Shown here piece after piece: positions 44,549 through 55,296 of a stretch of 64,000 bases of DNA. Every line of letters begins with the position of its first letter. Position 1 is the first letter of the stretch. The notes under the pieces were generated by a model that worked only from the letters and a program-made list of their open reading frames with translations, did not search any database and was not told where the DNA came from. Origin of the DNA: Leucaena leucocephala (lineage: Eukaryota; Streptophyta; Magnoliopsida; Fabales; Fabaceae); assembly GCA_037074615.1 (NCBI GenBank), contig CM073560.1:9059501-9123500 (forward strand). Direction: 5' to 3'. A program made the position numbers and the translations under genes.

Positions 44549-47341
44549 CTGCAAGCTCCAGATCATGAGTGGGATAATTTTCTTCATGTGGCTTTAACTG
44601 CCGAGAGGCGTAGGCTACTACTCGACCTTGCTGCATCAGCACACATCCCAACCCCTGCTTGCTAGCATCAGTGTAGACTACGTAAGTCTGAGTTGGGTCT
44701 GGAATAATCAGCACGGGAGTAGTGGTTAACCTCTGCTTCAACTCTTGGAAGCTAGCCTCGCACTTCTCATCCCACTTAAACTGCTGATTCTTTCTGGTCA
44801 GCTTGGTAAGTGGTAAGGCAATTCGAGAAAAGTCTTGAATAAATCTTCTGTAGTACCCTACTAGGCCGAGAAAACTTCTAATCTCCGTCACTATCCTTGG
44901 CTGCTCCCAGCTCAAAACTGCTTCAACTTTGCTAGGATCTACAGCTACCCTATCTCGAGATATGACATGACCGAGAAATTTGACTTCTGACAGCCAAAAC
45001 TCGCATTTACTCAGCTTAGCATAGAGCTTCTTCTCTTTAAGGGTACCAAGAACAATCCTCAAATGCCTTTCATGCTCCTCTGGAGATTTGGAGTACACCA
45101 GAATATCATCAATAAAGACCACAATGAACTGATCTAGATAAGGCCTGAAGATCCGATTCATGTAGTCCATGAAAATAGCAGGTGCATTGGTTAGTCCAAA
45201 AGGCATCACAAGGAACTCAAAATGCCCGTCGCGCGTTCTGAATGCCGTCTTTGGAATATCATCTGGCTTGACCATTAGTTGATGATAGCCAGATCTCAAG
45301 TCAATCTTGGAGAATAAGCTCGCTCCTGCCAATTGGTCTAGCAGGTCATCAATTCTGGGAAGAGGATACTTATTCTTAACTGTAATCTTATTTAATTCCC
45401 TATAGTCAATGCATAGCCTTAAACTGCCATCTTTCTTCTTGACGAATAGTACCGGAGCACCCCATGGCGATACACTGGGTCGTATGAAACCCTTCTCCAA
45501 TAGCTCCTCAATTTGCTTCTTTAGTTCCATCATTTCATTGGGAGCTATCCTGTATGGGGCTTTTGATACTGGTCCAGCTCTAGGTATAACGTCGATCGCA
45601 AACTCCACTTCACGCTCTGAAGGCAATCCCTGAATCTCCTTTGGAAAGACTTCAGGAAATTCATTGACTACTGGAATCTCCTCGATGCCTTCTTCCACTT
45701 CTGTTTGAACAGAAAAGAATACCACATACCCTTGACATCCTTTCCGTAGACATTTTTCTGCCTGAGCTTCTGTCATGAAGTTCAGTCGTACTTCTGAGCT
45801 CCGATCAGTGATCTTTGGACCAAGAACTAGGGTCTTGTTTCTGCAGTCCAACATCACATTATTAGAGGATAACCAATTTAAGCCGAGTATGACATCAATC
45901 TCTCAGAAAGGCATACAGATCAGGTCTAAGGTGGTACTGCAGTGCTCATAACGCACAACACTATTTAGACAGGCATCAGACTTAATTACTCTAGCGTTGG
46001 TAGGGGTTTTCACCTGTATATCATAACGCAACTTGCTGATCAGAAGGCCTAAGCATTTAGCACATTCATAAGATATAAAGGAATGACTTACACCCGAATC
46101 AAATAGAGCAGTCATAGCATGATCATTGAGATAGATTGTACCTTGGATCATCTCAGATGATCGCTGAGCGTCCTCTCTAGTAAGTGCAAACACTCGTCCT
46201 GCCGTCCTTGGCCTTGGATCAGTTATAGCTTGAGGACATTCTCTGGAAAAATGTTTGGGCTTTTCGCAGGTGTAGCAAACATTCTGGCCCATTAAACATG
46301 GTCTATCACCATGATTCCTTCCACACTTTTCACATACTGGGGCCTTTGAATCCCTGTTGTTGGACCTGCCGTGAAAATTTCCTCTATTTGGCTTTTTGTT
46401 CTGCCACGGTCGCTTCCTCTTCTTATAGCCGCTCCCACCTGCAGCTTCTTGATTTCGACTGGCCTTGTCAGGGGTCACCTGATCCCTACTCCCGGATCTA
46501 GACAGCATTCGATGATTCATGCTGTTTTCTACAATTCGGTATGCTTCCACAGCCTTATTAAACTGGCTGTATTGTTGCAGAGTTAACTTCTCCTTTAGTG
46601 TGGAATTCAATCCCTGAATCATTTTTTCTGTCATCCAGTGCTCGTCATCCACTTGGCGTAGATACATAGAATACTGGGATAGACGAATGAACTTGGCCAG
46701 ATATTCGTCAAAAGCTTCTTTTTCTCCTTGTCTCAGTACAAGGAATTCAGCCTCCCTTTCATCTCTGATAGATTGAGGGAAATATTTCTCGTAAAACTGC
46801 TCAAGAAACACTTCCCAGGTAACTGGAATGTCTCTTGCTTGGAGAAGTAACTCTGTATTCTTCCACCATCTATCCGCATCCTTCTCTAATTGATAGATGG
46901 CCATTTGGGCCTTGGTTTCAGTTGGGCAATCGAGGACCTTAAAGATCTTTTCTAATCACTGACCCAATTTTCTGCTACCTGTACTTCGAATATCTCTTCA
47001 AATATGGGAGGATTGTGCTTGCAAAATCGAACCATCCATTGTTGGATGCTAACTGCCTCCTCCCTCAATTCAACCCGTCTCTGGGGCTGTTCCGCCTACT
47101 GTGGTACTTCTTCAGGTTCTCTACTAGTCGCTCCTGAAGGCTCTGGCGGTCTTAAATTACTTACAGCTGCTGCTACTACTGCGGCTATGGCAGCATCTCT
47201 TTCCTGCTCATTTCGTGCCTGAGCAGCTCTCATTTCTTCTATCATCTTTTGTTGTTGCTCTAATCGCTCTAAAATTAGTTGATTAAGATTTCCAGCTTCT
47301 TGTGGTTCCTCTACTGGAATCATTCTTCTTGTTTGTACCAT
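44549..47341 (-). pseudogene. Gag-protease-RT of chromovirus F
   Basis: The minus-strand frame starts at 47341 (MVQTRRM). A CAG-to-TAG stop lies near 47096 and a 2-bp deletion near 46955. The frame is then open from 46904 to 45903 with LEKDADRWWKN, zinc knuckles CEKCGRNHGDRPC and CYTCEKPKHFSREC near 46350-46270, and protease LFDSGVSHSF near 46100. A CGA-to-TGA stop at 45903 is shared in position with B2. RT is open from 45857 with SLRLCIDYREL near 45415 and FIDD near 45115. RNase H (TDAS near 44670) ends abruptly in ELAV at the CTGCA duplication of B2. The rest is at 34394-32772. Confidence 0.9.
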
Positions 47342-47502
47342 TTTGTTATGCTCTAACATAGAAAGGAATGCGATAAACAACATTTCTCATTTCATTTCAA
47401 ACATAGCATACAAGGTACATATCACAGCCATACATATGCTACTGTACTGATCTTTTGTACATCACTTACATACATTGTGTACATTACTCTTTCTATCATA
47501 CC

Positions 47503-48198
47503 CTAATTCTTTTTAAACTTTATTCTAATAAACTCTCCTACTAGGTAGATCCAGTCAGATATGGTACAGTATGGTTCTTCGTCAAAATATCGGTCCAACT
47601 CCGATCTCCAGGTAGGAGTAGTCGGCAATACATCATTCATAATTTCTAGCCAAAGCCCCATGGTTAACACGTTTGGATCCCAGGCTTGATATATGGCTTT
47701 CACCCTTGTGATGAAATTCTAATAAACCATATAGCCTTGATCTACATTTCTGATCAGGGTCTGCCTCAGCCCATATAGCTGTCGGGATACTGCTACCGAG
47801 CTCTCAAATTGTTCTCTACTCAGGTTCCTCCCTGGGATCATTCTTACTATTAGACTTCCCAAATGTATCTCTACTAGGGTCACTTTGAGCCTACTGGGAC
47901 CTGGCGCATTACTCTGATCACGTACCTGGCTGGATCCTGAACTGTCTATTATATTCAAAGGTATTGCACTTATGGGAATGGCAGGAATAGGGCCTTCCAT
48001 CACCATCACCTCCTGATCATCCATAAGATTTGATCCTACGGAAGAACTATCCACTTCTGAGTCACTCACTACTGGAGGTATCCAAGGATCAGAATCATTG
48101 CTCATTATCTCCTCTTCTGAACTATCCGAACTAGAGACCTCTGGTCTAAACTCCCATTGGTTTACTATAGTTTCAGACCCGGATCTATGTCTAGCCAT
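47503..48198 (-). pseudogene. Upstream ORF of chromovirus F, one nonsense codon
   Basis: The minus-strand frame starts at 48198 (MARHRSGS) and is homologous over its length to 18216-18914 and 37917-38615. A single CAG-to-TAG change in the YQ(E/N)FITRV block near 47717 interrupts it; the frame then continues to KFKKN at 47503. It carries the acidic cluster SSDSSEEEI and LPTTPTWRSEL. An acceptor-like TTGCAG|G precedes the ATG. The function is unknown. Confidence 0.8.
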
Positions 48199-48296
48199 CC
48201 TGCAATCACTAACTTAGTGTCAATTATGACGGCTTTATCACGGTATATCTATCTATAAATCATCTACTGAGAGCATTTCCTAAGCCAGAATCCTTT

Positions 48297-48308
48297 GCTC
48301 TGATACCA
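48297..48308 (-). other. Primer binding site of F
   Basis: GCTCTGATACCA on the plus strand is the reverse complement of TGGTATCAGAGC. Four adenines separate it from the LTR (three in the other elements). Confidence 0.9.
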
Positions 48309-48312
48309 AAAA

Positions 48313-51300
48313 TGTCACATCTTTATTTTTATATATCTTAAGGACCATTCAGTAGCACTTAGAACCACTTTCAAGGTCATTGAAGTCTAAACTCTTAATC
48401 TGGAATTTTATTCTCATCGGGTACTGTTCACTGTGGCAAATTCCAGATGAGTGACCTGACTTTGAAAAAATCATAAATAATTCTAGAAAAATTGAAATGA
48501 AGTGGTTCAAATTGCTACGTGAAGATAACTTAATTATATTTCAGGGAAAAATCATTGGTTGACCATTCCTTGACAAATTCAACGTGGGTAAATGTTTCAA
48601 CTTTAGTGTTCATCCAGTAATTTTCTCCTGAGTCCAGCATTCTGGTCCCAACTTTAACAATTTATATCTTTTTGTGTATACATCCAAATGGGTAATTCTA
48701 TATATAAAATTAAATCTTAGTATGTCTACTATTTACCATAAAAATATCATACATTTATTCAACCATTTACTATTTTTAATGATTGATCAAACATCAATAG
48801 GTCTCCACGGATTACTGTTCACAAAGTCATTTTTCAGCAACCAACCTTACATATTAGTGTATACATACATCACAAATCAGTTAAACATGCCAGATAACAA
48901 TTATTATTAAATAATCTACTGTTATACATTAGTGCATGATTAACATCCTCATATTTCTATTACACTTTTCGTTGTCTAAAATCCGGCAGCATAACTGCTA
49001 CATTCCTTCTGTAGAAAGTAACCGATCTTGTACCAATTCGGTAATTCCCGTAGGGACTACCATTCTACGTAAGTACCCAGGAAAGACTGGATCAACCTAT
49101 TAGGTCCACTCACTTCCAGCCTCCTTAGACAGCACCTACGTACACAGTACGTATCAGTTCCTTTCTTTGTTCCTACTTCGTTGCCAGAATTTCGGCAGCC
49201 TAACGGCGTCTCTTAAGATTTCCAAATTTTATTTTGACAGAACCTCCCCTGTAATGTTATATATGGGAATGAGATTCAAAAGAATCTCAGTAGCAACAAT
49301 CATAGCAATATATGTAATGTAGAGTGACAGTGCTTGCTTGTGGTTGTGTACAGATAAGTATGATGCATGCTTCAATATTCAATAACATATGATCATAGCA
49401 TTGTAATAGAGCTTCAAGCATAACATATAAGACAACAATCCAACCAAACAATAGCACAACAATTCACAGAGACATTACATAAAAGCTATGATTAGTTACT
49501 ACCTCAAATGCAGAACTCTAGAATTTCTCTACTGCTTCCAATTTCACCAGAACTTCCTTTCTTCTTTCTTTTTCTCACTTTCTCTCTCAAGCACTTCCTT
49601 ATCTCTCTAAGCTTGCTTCTTGGCGTGATGAATGAAGGCAAGGGGGGGTATTTATAGTTTTGATCAATGGCATTCTTGTAATTTTGAAGCCATCTGATCC
49701 TGTGGCCCTGGTTTTTCCAGAATTTCCTATTTTCTTTTATTCCTTTTACTGCATCATGCATGACATCACCTCCAGGCCACCTCATGGGATACCTCATATG
49801 TCACATGGTGAAATTGCAAGCTCCTGAGACACCTCATCAGCTGACTCAGCAGTTCTAGTCCAATCCAGTACAGGTTCGGTCCGATTTCTCACAAACTGGA
49901 CTCACCGGCTAATATTATGCCACATGTCCTTAACTTTTTCTTTCTCCTCCATGTTGGCACCATGTGGCATCTTACTGGCACCTGTCACGCCATCCAATGC
50001 TATCCAGATAAGTCCAGGACTTTATCTGATCACCTCCTCGGTTATCATGCCGACCGAGTAACTTTACTTTATTGAAACAGTATTAAAATAGTATTTTAAT
50101 GCCACTTTTTCCCACATATCACTGGGCCTACGTTTTTGGGCTCTGGAAATGTTATCTTGGATCCTGATCAAGCTCAAGTACTCTGATGGCTAGATTCCCA
50201 AGAAACATCCCTAGGAAAATTACCAAAATACCCCTGGGTGCCCTTTCTTGCCCTATTTTAACCCTAAGGGTAAAATCGTCATTTTACACCCTTCTGTACT
50301 CTGTCAGGGCATATACTAACTCTGAGTAACTTTATTTGTATGTGCCTCGGCTCCTGGGCCTGTCCAGAATGACCAAAATGCCCTCCATTCATCTGCTAGC
50401 CTTTAGTACAACACAGGGGCATTTTCATAATTTCGTACTTTTCTGGGGTTCTGCTGGATACTGACCCACCTATCAGTCCACGTATCTTATTGGGCCTTTG
50501 ATGGCACCATTTTTGGGCCTTTCTGGGTCCATTACCTTTATGGAACGCATTTTGAGGAATCTTCCTCCGGCACAGTTCATTGAATATTTTATTATTATAC
50601 ACCGCTTATACACATATCCGGACACCGGCTCCTTCTGTCAGATACACTGCCCTACTGTGTCTGGGAAGCCTTTTGGGTCATAATGGGCATCTGACTGTTG
50701 TTACCCGACCTCATTCAGTCTTAGTTTAAATACTGATAAATCTCCCTATCGGATCCCTGGAGGCCTCATACTCCTGTCTGGATTTGCTAATTTGTGAATA
50801 ACTTTTTCTACAGACCTCCTATCTGTATTCTGTCCGTTTCCTGACATCCGCCCCACAAGGGTGCATCATCCTGTAATTTCTTACTTATATCTGAAATCTA
50901 GGGAATCCGGTAGGAATTTTTATATCTTTTGGACGATCAGTCCATTTTTGACTATCTGGAGTCTTCAAAAATTCTGGTATTAAGCTGGATTACCCAGCGT
51001 CACTTGCCCTATCTTCTGGTGAAATCTGGGACTGAAATGCTGTTGGGCGGTCCAAACCACTTCTGGCCTATTTTTCTTTAATTATACTTTAGCCCCAGGG
51101 AACTTTTCTTCTTTGCAATTAAGTCCCTTAAATTTGGCTAAAATTACACTTTGAGACCCCACATTTTTATCTACCTTTCTTTCCTAACCTTAAACTTCCA
51201 TAATTGCATTTAAGTCCTTTCATTTCTTTTCTTTTGCAATTTAATCCATTTCCTTACATAAAGGACCATATCTTTTTCATGAAAAGAACTCATATATTCC

Positions 51301-51347
51301 ATTTAATCTGTACATAGAAATCAGTCCAGAAAATTAAGGATATTACA
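48313..51347 (-). repeat. 5' LTR of chromovirus F
   Basis: This 3035-bp LTR reads in reverse from TGTAATATCCTTAATTTTC at 51347 to AAGATGTGACA at 48313. Its terminal parts match the B and B2 LTRs, while the middle (about 49790-50120) is closer to the D and C LTRs, so it is intermediate in composition. The TATA box is at 49649-49656 and the shared block near 49063-49163. It is inserted in Athila-like gag; the right flank is GTCTT. Confidence 0.9.
49649..49656 (-). promoter_or_regulatory. TATA box of F 5' LTR
   Basis: TATTTATA on the plus strand reads TATAAATA then CCCCCCC on the minus strand. Confidence 0.62.
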
Positions 51348-52130
51348 GTCTTCATTAGCTATTTTCTGGAATAACTCCCAACTCACTTATGGGGTTTTAT
51401 CTCTCAAAGACCCATTTGCTGCTGCATTCAAGGATACCTTATTGTGAGGAAATAGACCATCAAAGAAGATGTCTACTAAATTAGCCTTTGTGATGTTATG
51501 ATGGGGACATCGAGCCAACAAATTCATAAATCTGGTTCAATATTCATGTAATGACTCCCCATTCTATTGTAAAATGTTTGTGATCTCCTTCTTCATCCTA
51601 GTAGTCTTTGAGGCTGGGAAAAATTGTTATAGATATGTTGTTTTCAGCTGGTCCCATGTAAGAGTTGAGAAATGAGTTAGCAGGTTGTACAGTCACTCCT
51701 TAAATTTTCCTTCCATAGTGAAATGGAAACACCTCATTAAGACGTCATCCAAAGTGTACATTGGACGCTTCATTGAAGAACAAATCATATGCATAGTTTG
51801 CAAGTGGCGATGTGGGCATTCTCCTGCAAAACCATGAAATTTAGGTAAGGATGCAATCAAAGCTCCTTTAATTTCAAAATTAGCTTCTTCAGTATAGAAA
51901 CCATAAGGATCATAATTCACATGCGAATGATTTATTTCCCTCACACTTCTATTGTCTTCCACATTCATTTCATTTTCTCCATGCCAATTATGTCCATTAT
52001 GATTTATCCCAGCCATATTAGAAGTTTCTAATGGAAACTCTAAATTCAATTCAGTTTTAGACTCCGGAACACTAGAGGATGAACTAGATTCTATTGATCT
52101 TACCTCTTCTCTAAATTCTCTAAATTATCT
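51348..52130 (-). pseudogene. Athila/Tat-like gag, N-terminal part
   Basis: The minus-strand frame is open from 52049 to 51693. It contains LPKFHGFAGECPHRHLQ, then CSSM and a region that in this family reads MRAFPFSL (here MRCFHFTM). Past a stop at 51693 the homology continues with FFPAS, a GESLHEY-like block, CPHH and an AAANGSL-like block down to 51348. This is the retrotransposon gag of Athila/Tat elements (family knowledge). Stops near 51693, 51640 and 51590 show that it is dead. The frame upstream of 52049 (to about 52130) is serine-rich and may be the real N-terminus. Confidence 0.78.
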
Positions 52131-52289
52131 CTTTAGTTTCCTAAGTCTTCTCTCAATTTTAGGTTTAAAAGGAACTAATGGTCTAGTTCTTATATGCACG
52201 CAACTCAGAAATAATCAAGAATAGCTAGGCAAGCAATCAGAATTGAACACAGAAGTTTCACAGCAAAAAGCGACAAAAGAGTTTTGAGG

Positions 52290-52481
52290 TCATGACCTGG
52301 GAACACAGAGAGCAAGAGTTCTTTAAAAATGGTTATCAGCTCACGACTCAAAGGTACTCAGGTCACGACTAAATAACATAGAGAGCAAATTTTCCAAAAG
52401 TGTCGCGACCAAAGTTCACAGAGACTAATCAGTACCACAACAAAGCAATTTGGTCGCGACTCAAGTACAGTTTGGTCGCGA
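52290..52481. repeat. 51-bp TCGCGA repeat (Athila leader)
   Basis: Hexamers start at 52290 (TCATGA), 52341 (TCACGA), 52363 (TCACGA), 52403 (TCGCGA), 52454 (TCGCGA) and 52476 (TCGCGA). Spacings are 51, 22, 40, 51 and 22: the same phase as the other arrays with one irregular step. It lies in the untranslated leader between primer site and gag. Confidence 0.8.
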
Positions 52482-52624
52482 CTTAATGTCACAGATAGAC
52501 AGAAACTTTAAAAAAGAAAAATACAGAATGTTATGCAATTAAAAACAAAAAAACTAAAATTCAAAATAAAAATGACTTAGGTAAATAATGGAATTGACAA
52601 TCAATCTCTAAGGAACCAATTACT

Positions 52625-52645
52625 TGGCTCTCCGTCAACGGCGCT
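52625..52645 (-). other. Degenerate Asp-tRNA primer binding site (Athila-like)
   Basis: In reverse, AGCGCCGTTGACGGAGAG resembles TGGCGCCGTTGCCGGGGA, the site complementary to aspartate tRNA that is used by Athila/Tat elements. It differs at a few positions and lies 2 bp from the LTR end. Confidence 0.75.
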
Positions 52646-52983
52646 ATTGATGAGCTGGTGGATTGTCGCCTTCCGACCCATCAAAATAAGTTATGTTTGC
52701 ACCAAATAATGTAGTATAAGGCATAACCCTATCATTCTTCTCGAGGAGCTTTTCTATTGGAGACTAACGTATTGGTGATAAAACTATTAAAAACCTGAGT
52801 GAAGGTAAGATTGTTTTGGGTTTTGGTTGGTGCAGTAAAATAAAAGTGTAATAAAGTAAATGTTGTTGTGCTTTTGATTTAGATGAAAACGAGTTGGTTT
52901 GTGAAAGTAGTATGTGATGACATACTCTTGATGATGAAAACATATCTATCCTTGCTCTCAATTGATATGGAGTTTGAAATCAC

Positions 52984-53120
52984 TAAGTTTTAAATAAAAC
53001 CTCAATCGATCCATTGAGTCCAGAGCATTAATATTTCTTAAACTCCTTTGATCAAAGCTAGTTTAAGACTTCTTAATGCTCTGGACTCAATGGATCGATT
53101 GAGGTTTTATTTAAAACTTA
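52984..53120. repeat. Perfect 48-bp inverted repeat (hairpin)
   Basis: The left arm 52984-53031 and the right arm 53073-53120 are perfect reverse complements. The 41-bp loop contains a further inverted pair TCTTAAACT/AGTTTAAGA around the palindrome CTTTGATCAAAG. Part of the loop and right arm (AAAGCTAGTTTAAGA) is repeated directly with changes from about 53123. It lies inside the Athila-like LTR. Confidence 0.92.
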
Positions 53121-53769
53121 GCAAAGCTAGTCTAAGAACTCTTAATGAATTGTTAAGAATCACTTAGTGTGTAATTTAAACCAGATGTTGAAAATTCCCT
53201 TGGTTGAGCGGCGATCGACTAACCCTTGATCTCAAGTAATTGAATTAATTAGCAACGATCGTTGATAATAGTTCAACTATCTTAAAATTGAAACTGAAAT
53301 ATTGTATTAAAACCATCATTCAAAACATCCAAAATAATTTACAATTGTTCTAATCTTTGAATAATAAATCAAAATTCAATTCCCTTGTTCATATAATGAA
53401 ACCCTAGATCTAGCATAATCAAAACATGAAAGAAGAGTTGTAGCTCAAAATAGAAAACTGCCCGTGCAGTCCATAAGCTCAAGATATAATATCCATCACC
53501 AAGAGGCTAAGGGTTTAGCCTTTCATGACTCCTATTCTGCTGTAATGCTATTCACATATGAAGCCATGGAGATAAGTAGAAGGTGAGATTAAGAGATGGA
53601 AGATGGAATATGTGTGTAGGTGGTAGAGAGAGTATAAAGAGAGTTCGAGCACTACTTCTTAGCCTAATCAGGTCAAAAACTAGCCTCCCTGATATCTGTG
53701 GCTTGCTTCTCCTTTTAACAGCAGCTTGACCTAATCAGAAACGCGTAGCTTCACTACTGTCTTCTCTGG

Positions 53770-53863
53770 TCACGACCAGATCCATGTTTTGGTCGCGACC
53801 TGTAAATGCAGAGAAGCTTCCCAGGAGAAATTAGGTCGCAACCTGTGGACACTTTGGTCGCAA
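53770..53863. repeat. Short TCGCGA repeat (Athila LTR)
   Basis: Hexamers start at 53770 (TCACGA), 53793 (TCGCGA), 53836 (TCGCAA) and 53858 (TCGCAA), with spacings 23, 43 and 22. Two pairs show the 22-23 bp half-unit. The flanking CTTCTCTG/AGAGAAGC words also resemble the repeat units elsewhere. Confidence 0.7.
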
Positions 53864-54175
53864 CTGAAATACACAGAAGCTGCTTCCTTGCTTTGATTCC
53901 CTATCTCATGATTTCTTTCTTGCTCACATTAGTCCTTGCTCCTCTAAAATACCTGCAATTCAAAACCAAAGCTCATTGTAAAAGTCCCACCAGTAAGGGA
54001 ATAACAAATACGCAGTTTAAAGGAGTTATTTTACCATTTTACCCTTAAAATAGCACATTGCCAAGCACAATCATGTATTACCATAAAAGCACAATTACAG
54101 GCATAAATGAATGGTAAAACTATTATAAAACCATAAAAAATGTAGCAAAAACCATACACAAATTGTGTCTTATCA

Positions 54176-55296
54176 TCTACCTTAGACCCTCTTGTCCAAG
54201 TCTCTTTAGCCTTTTAACCTCTTCATCCTTATCTAGAGGATCTATCTATTCATACTTATCTATTCTTATGACATATGGGGCACTTTCTTCCATTCCTTAG
54301 GCATACTCCTACAATCTTTTGAATTCCAGTACTCAGATTTAAACTTTGGACTCTATCTTCATTTAATAGAAACTAGTTCAATGTAGAGGCTAGCTGAAAC
54401 ACCATAAATACTCTCTCTGTATAAGTTAGTCAATACCTTGTCCTTGGTGATTATCTTATCAGAAAGATACCAAGTTATCCTATTCCTCTACTTTATGATT
54501 CACATTATCCTGTCCTTAGGTTAAGTTATTTCATGACTCAGAATCACCAGTTGTCATCCTAAGCCTTTTTAAGAACTATCGAATTATGAGATATTACTCC
54601 CTTTTGAATCATGTTAGGATCAACTACAACTCTTCTGAAAGACTTCAACTAATGAACTAGATTACAGGGTTAATTACTCCCTTTTGTTGATAACGCATCA
54701 GATATTTCTCCAACACAATGTTTCGTAGCCCATCATACTTATCAAGACTTCACTTAACTTCTCTTTTACTCAGGAGTTCTTCTTAACTTTCTTTCTTTAT
54801 TGTGGTTTACCATGAGCTATTGCCATATGCAATCATGGCCTAGCTACATCTGTAAATGCCATAGGTAATTGCCTTCTATTATTACAGATCCGTATCATAA
54901 CTTCTCATATGAATATGTGCTCTATCTTGAGCAATCTATATCATATCTAACTCTTATATGAAAAGTGATATTTACTTATCTGAATCTAGTTATATATGCG
55001 AGCCATCCGTTTTAGATCTAACTCTTATCTGAAGAGTGATCTGAAAGTAATCACTTTACTATTGTTTGTTATTCTTTCTATATCCATTTCTTTTGATAGA
55101 GTTATAACACTACTATTCTCTTGATACTTGTTGTAATCCTACCATAAGAAATGGTCCTGAGTACTATATTATATGCTTGTAGAAATACCTGAGTAACCCC
55201 AATCATACTATAACTGACTATCCCACTTACTAGGACTGTCTGTTATTCTGGTACATTCCTATTGCTTACCTATTTTGGGTTTCTTGTCATACCTTA
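54176..55296. other. Unclassified flank, no gene seen
   Basis: This 1.1-kb stretch lies between the Athila-like LTR and element G. It is AT-rich and pyrimidine-rich on the plus strand, with no long ORF and no LTR ends, primer site or domain motif. Its composition resembles the noncoding tail of D (769-1530), but I could not show homology by eye. It is the host of G (left flank CTTAT) and probably of the Athila-like element. Confidence 0.5.

Larger units (their letters stand above)
32772..51347 (-). mobile_element. Ty3/gypsy chromovirus F (3' end missing), carrying B2
   Basis: This minus-strand element has its 5' LTR at 48313-51347, then primer site, upstream ORF, gag, protease, RT and RNase H down to 44549. 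Element B2 (34395-44548) is inserted with duplication CTGCA. The rest of RNase H and integrase follow at 34394-32772. Insertion of D cuts it just before the chromodomain; the missing end should lie beyond the left edge. It is itself inserted in an Athila-like gag at 51347/51348. Confidence 0.88.
51348..54175 (-). mobile_element. Athila/Tat-like Ty3/gypsy element, truncated
   Basis: This minus-strand element has a 5' LTR at 52648-54175, a degenerate Asp-tRNA-type primer site, a leader of about 570 bp and the beginning of gag, which is cut by chromovirus F at 51347. The non-chromodomain clade is suggested by the primer site type and by gag blocks such as LPKFHGFAGE and FFPAS. The 3' part lies beyond the nested insertions and is not visible. 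Confidence 0.72.
52648..54175 (-). repeat. 5' LTR of the Athila-like element
   Basis: This 1528-bp LTR reads in reverse from TGATAAGACACAA at 54175 to CTCATCA at 52648, the typical TGATAAG/CA ends of Athila/Tat LTRs. It carries a 137-bp hairpin (52984-53120) and a short TCGCGA array (53770-53863). The right flank TCTAC is a candidate duplication with no visible partner. No coding sequence was recognised. Confidence 0.78.

Noticed and set aside
51693..52049. ORF as a host zinc-binding or plant-specific gene
   Set aside because: The LPKFHGFAGE and FFPAS blocks and the adjacent Asp-tRNA primer site identify it as Athila/Tat-like gag.
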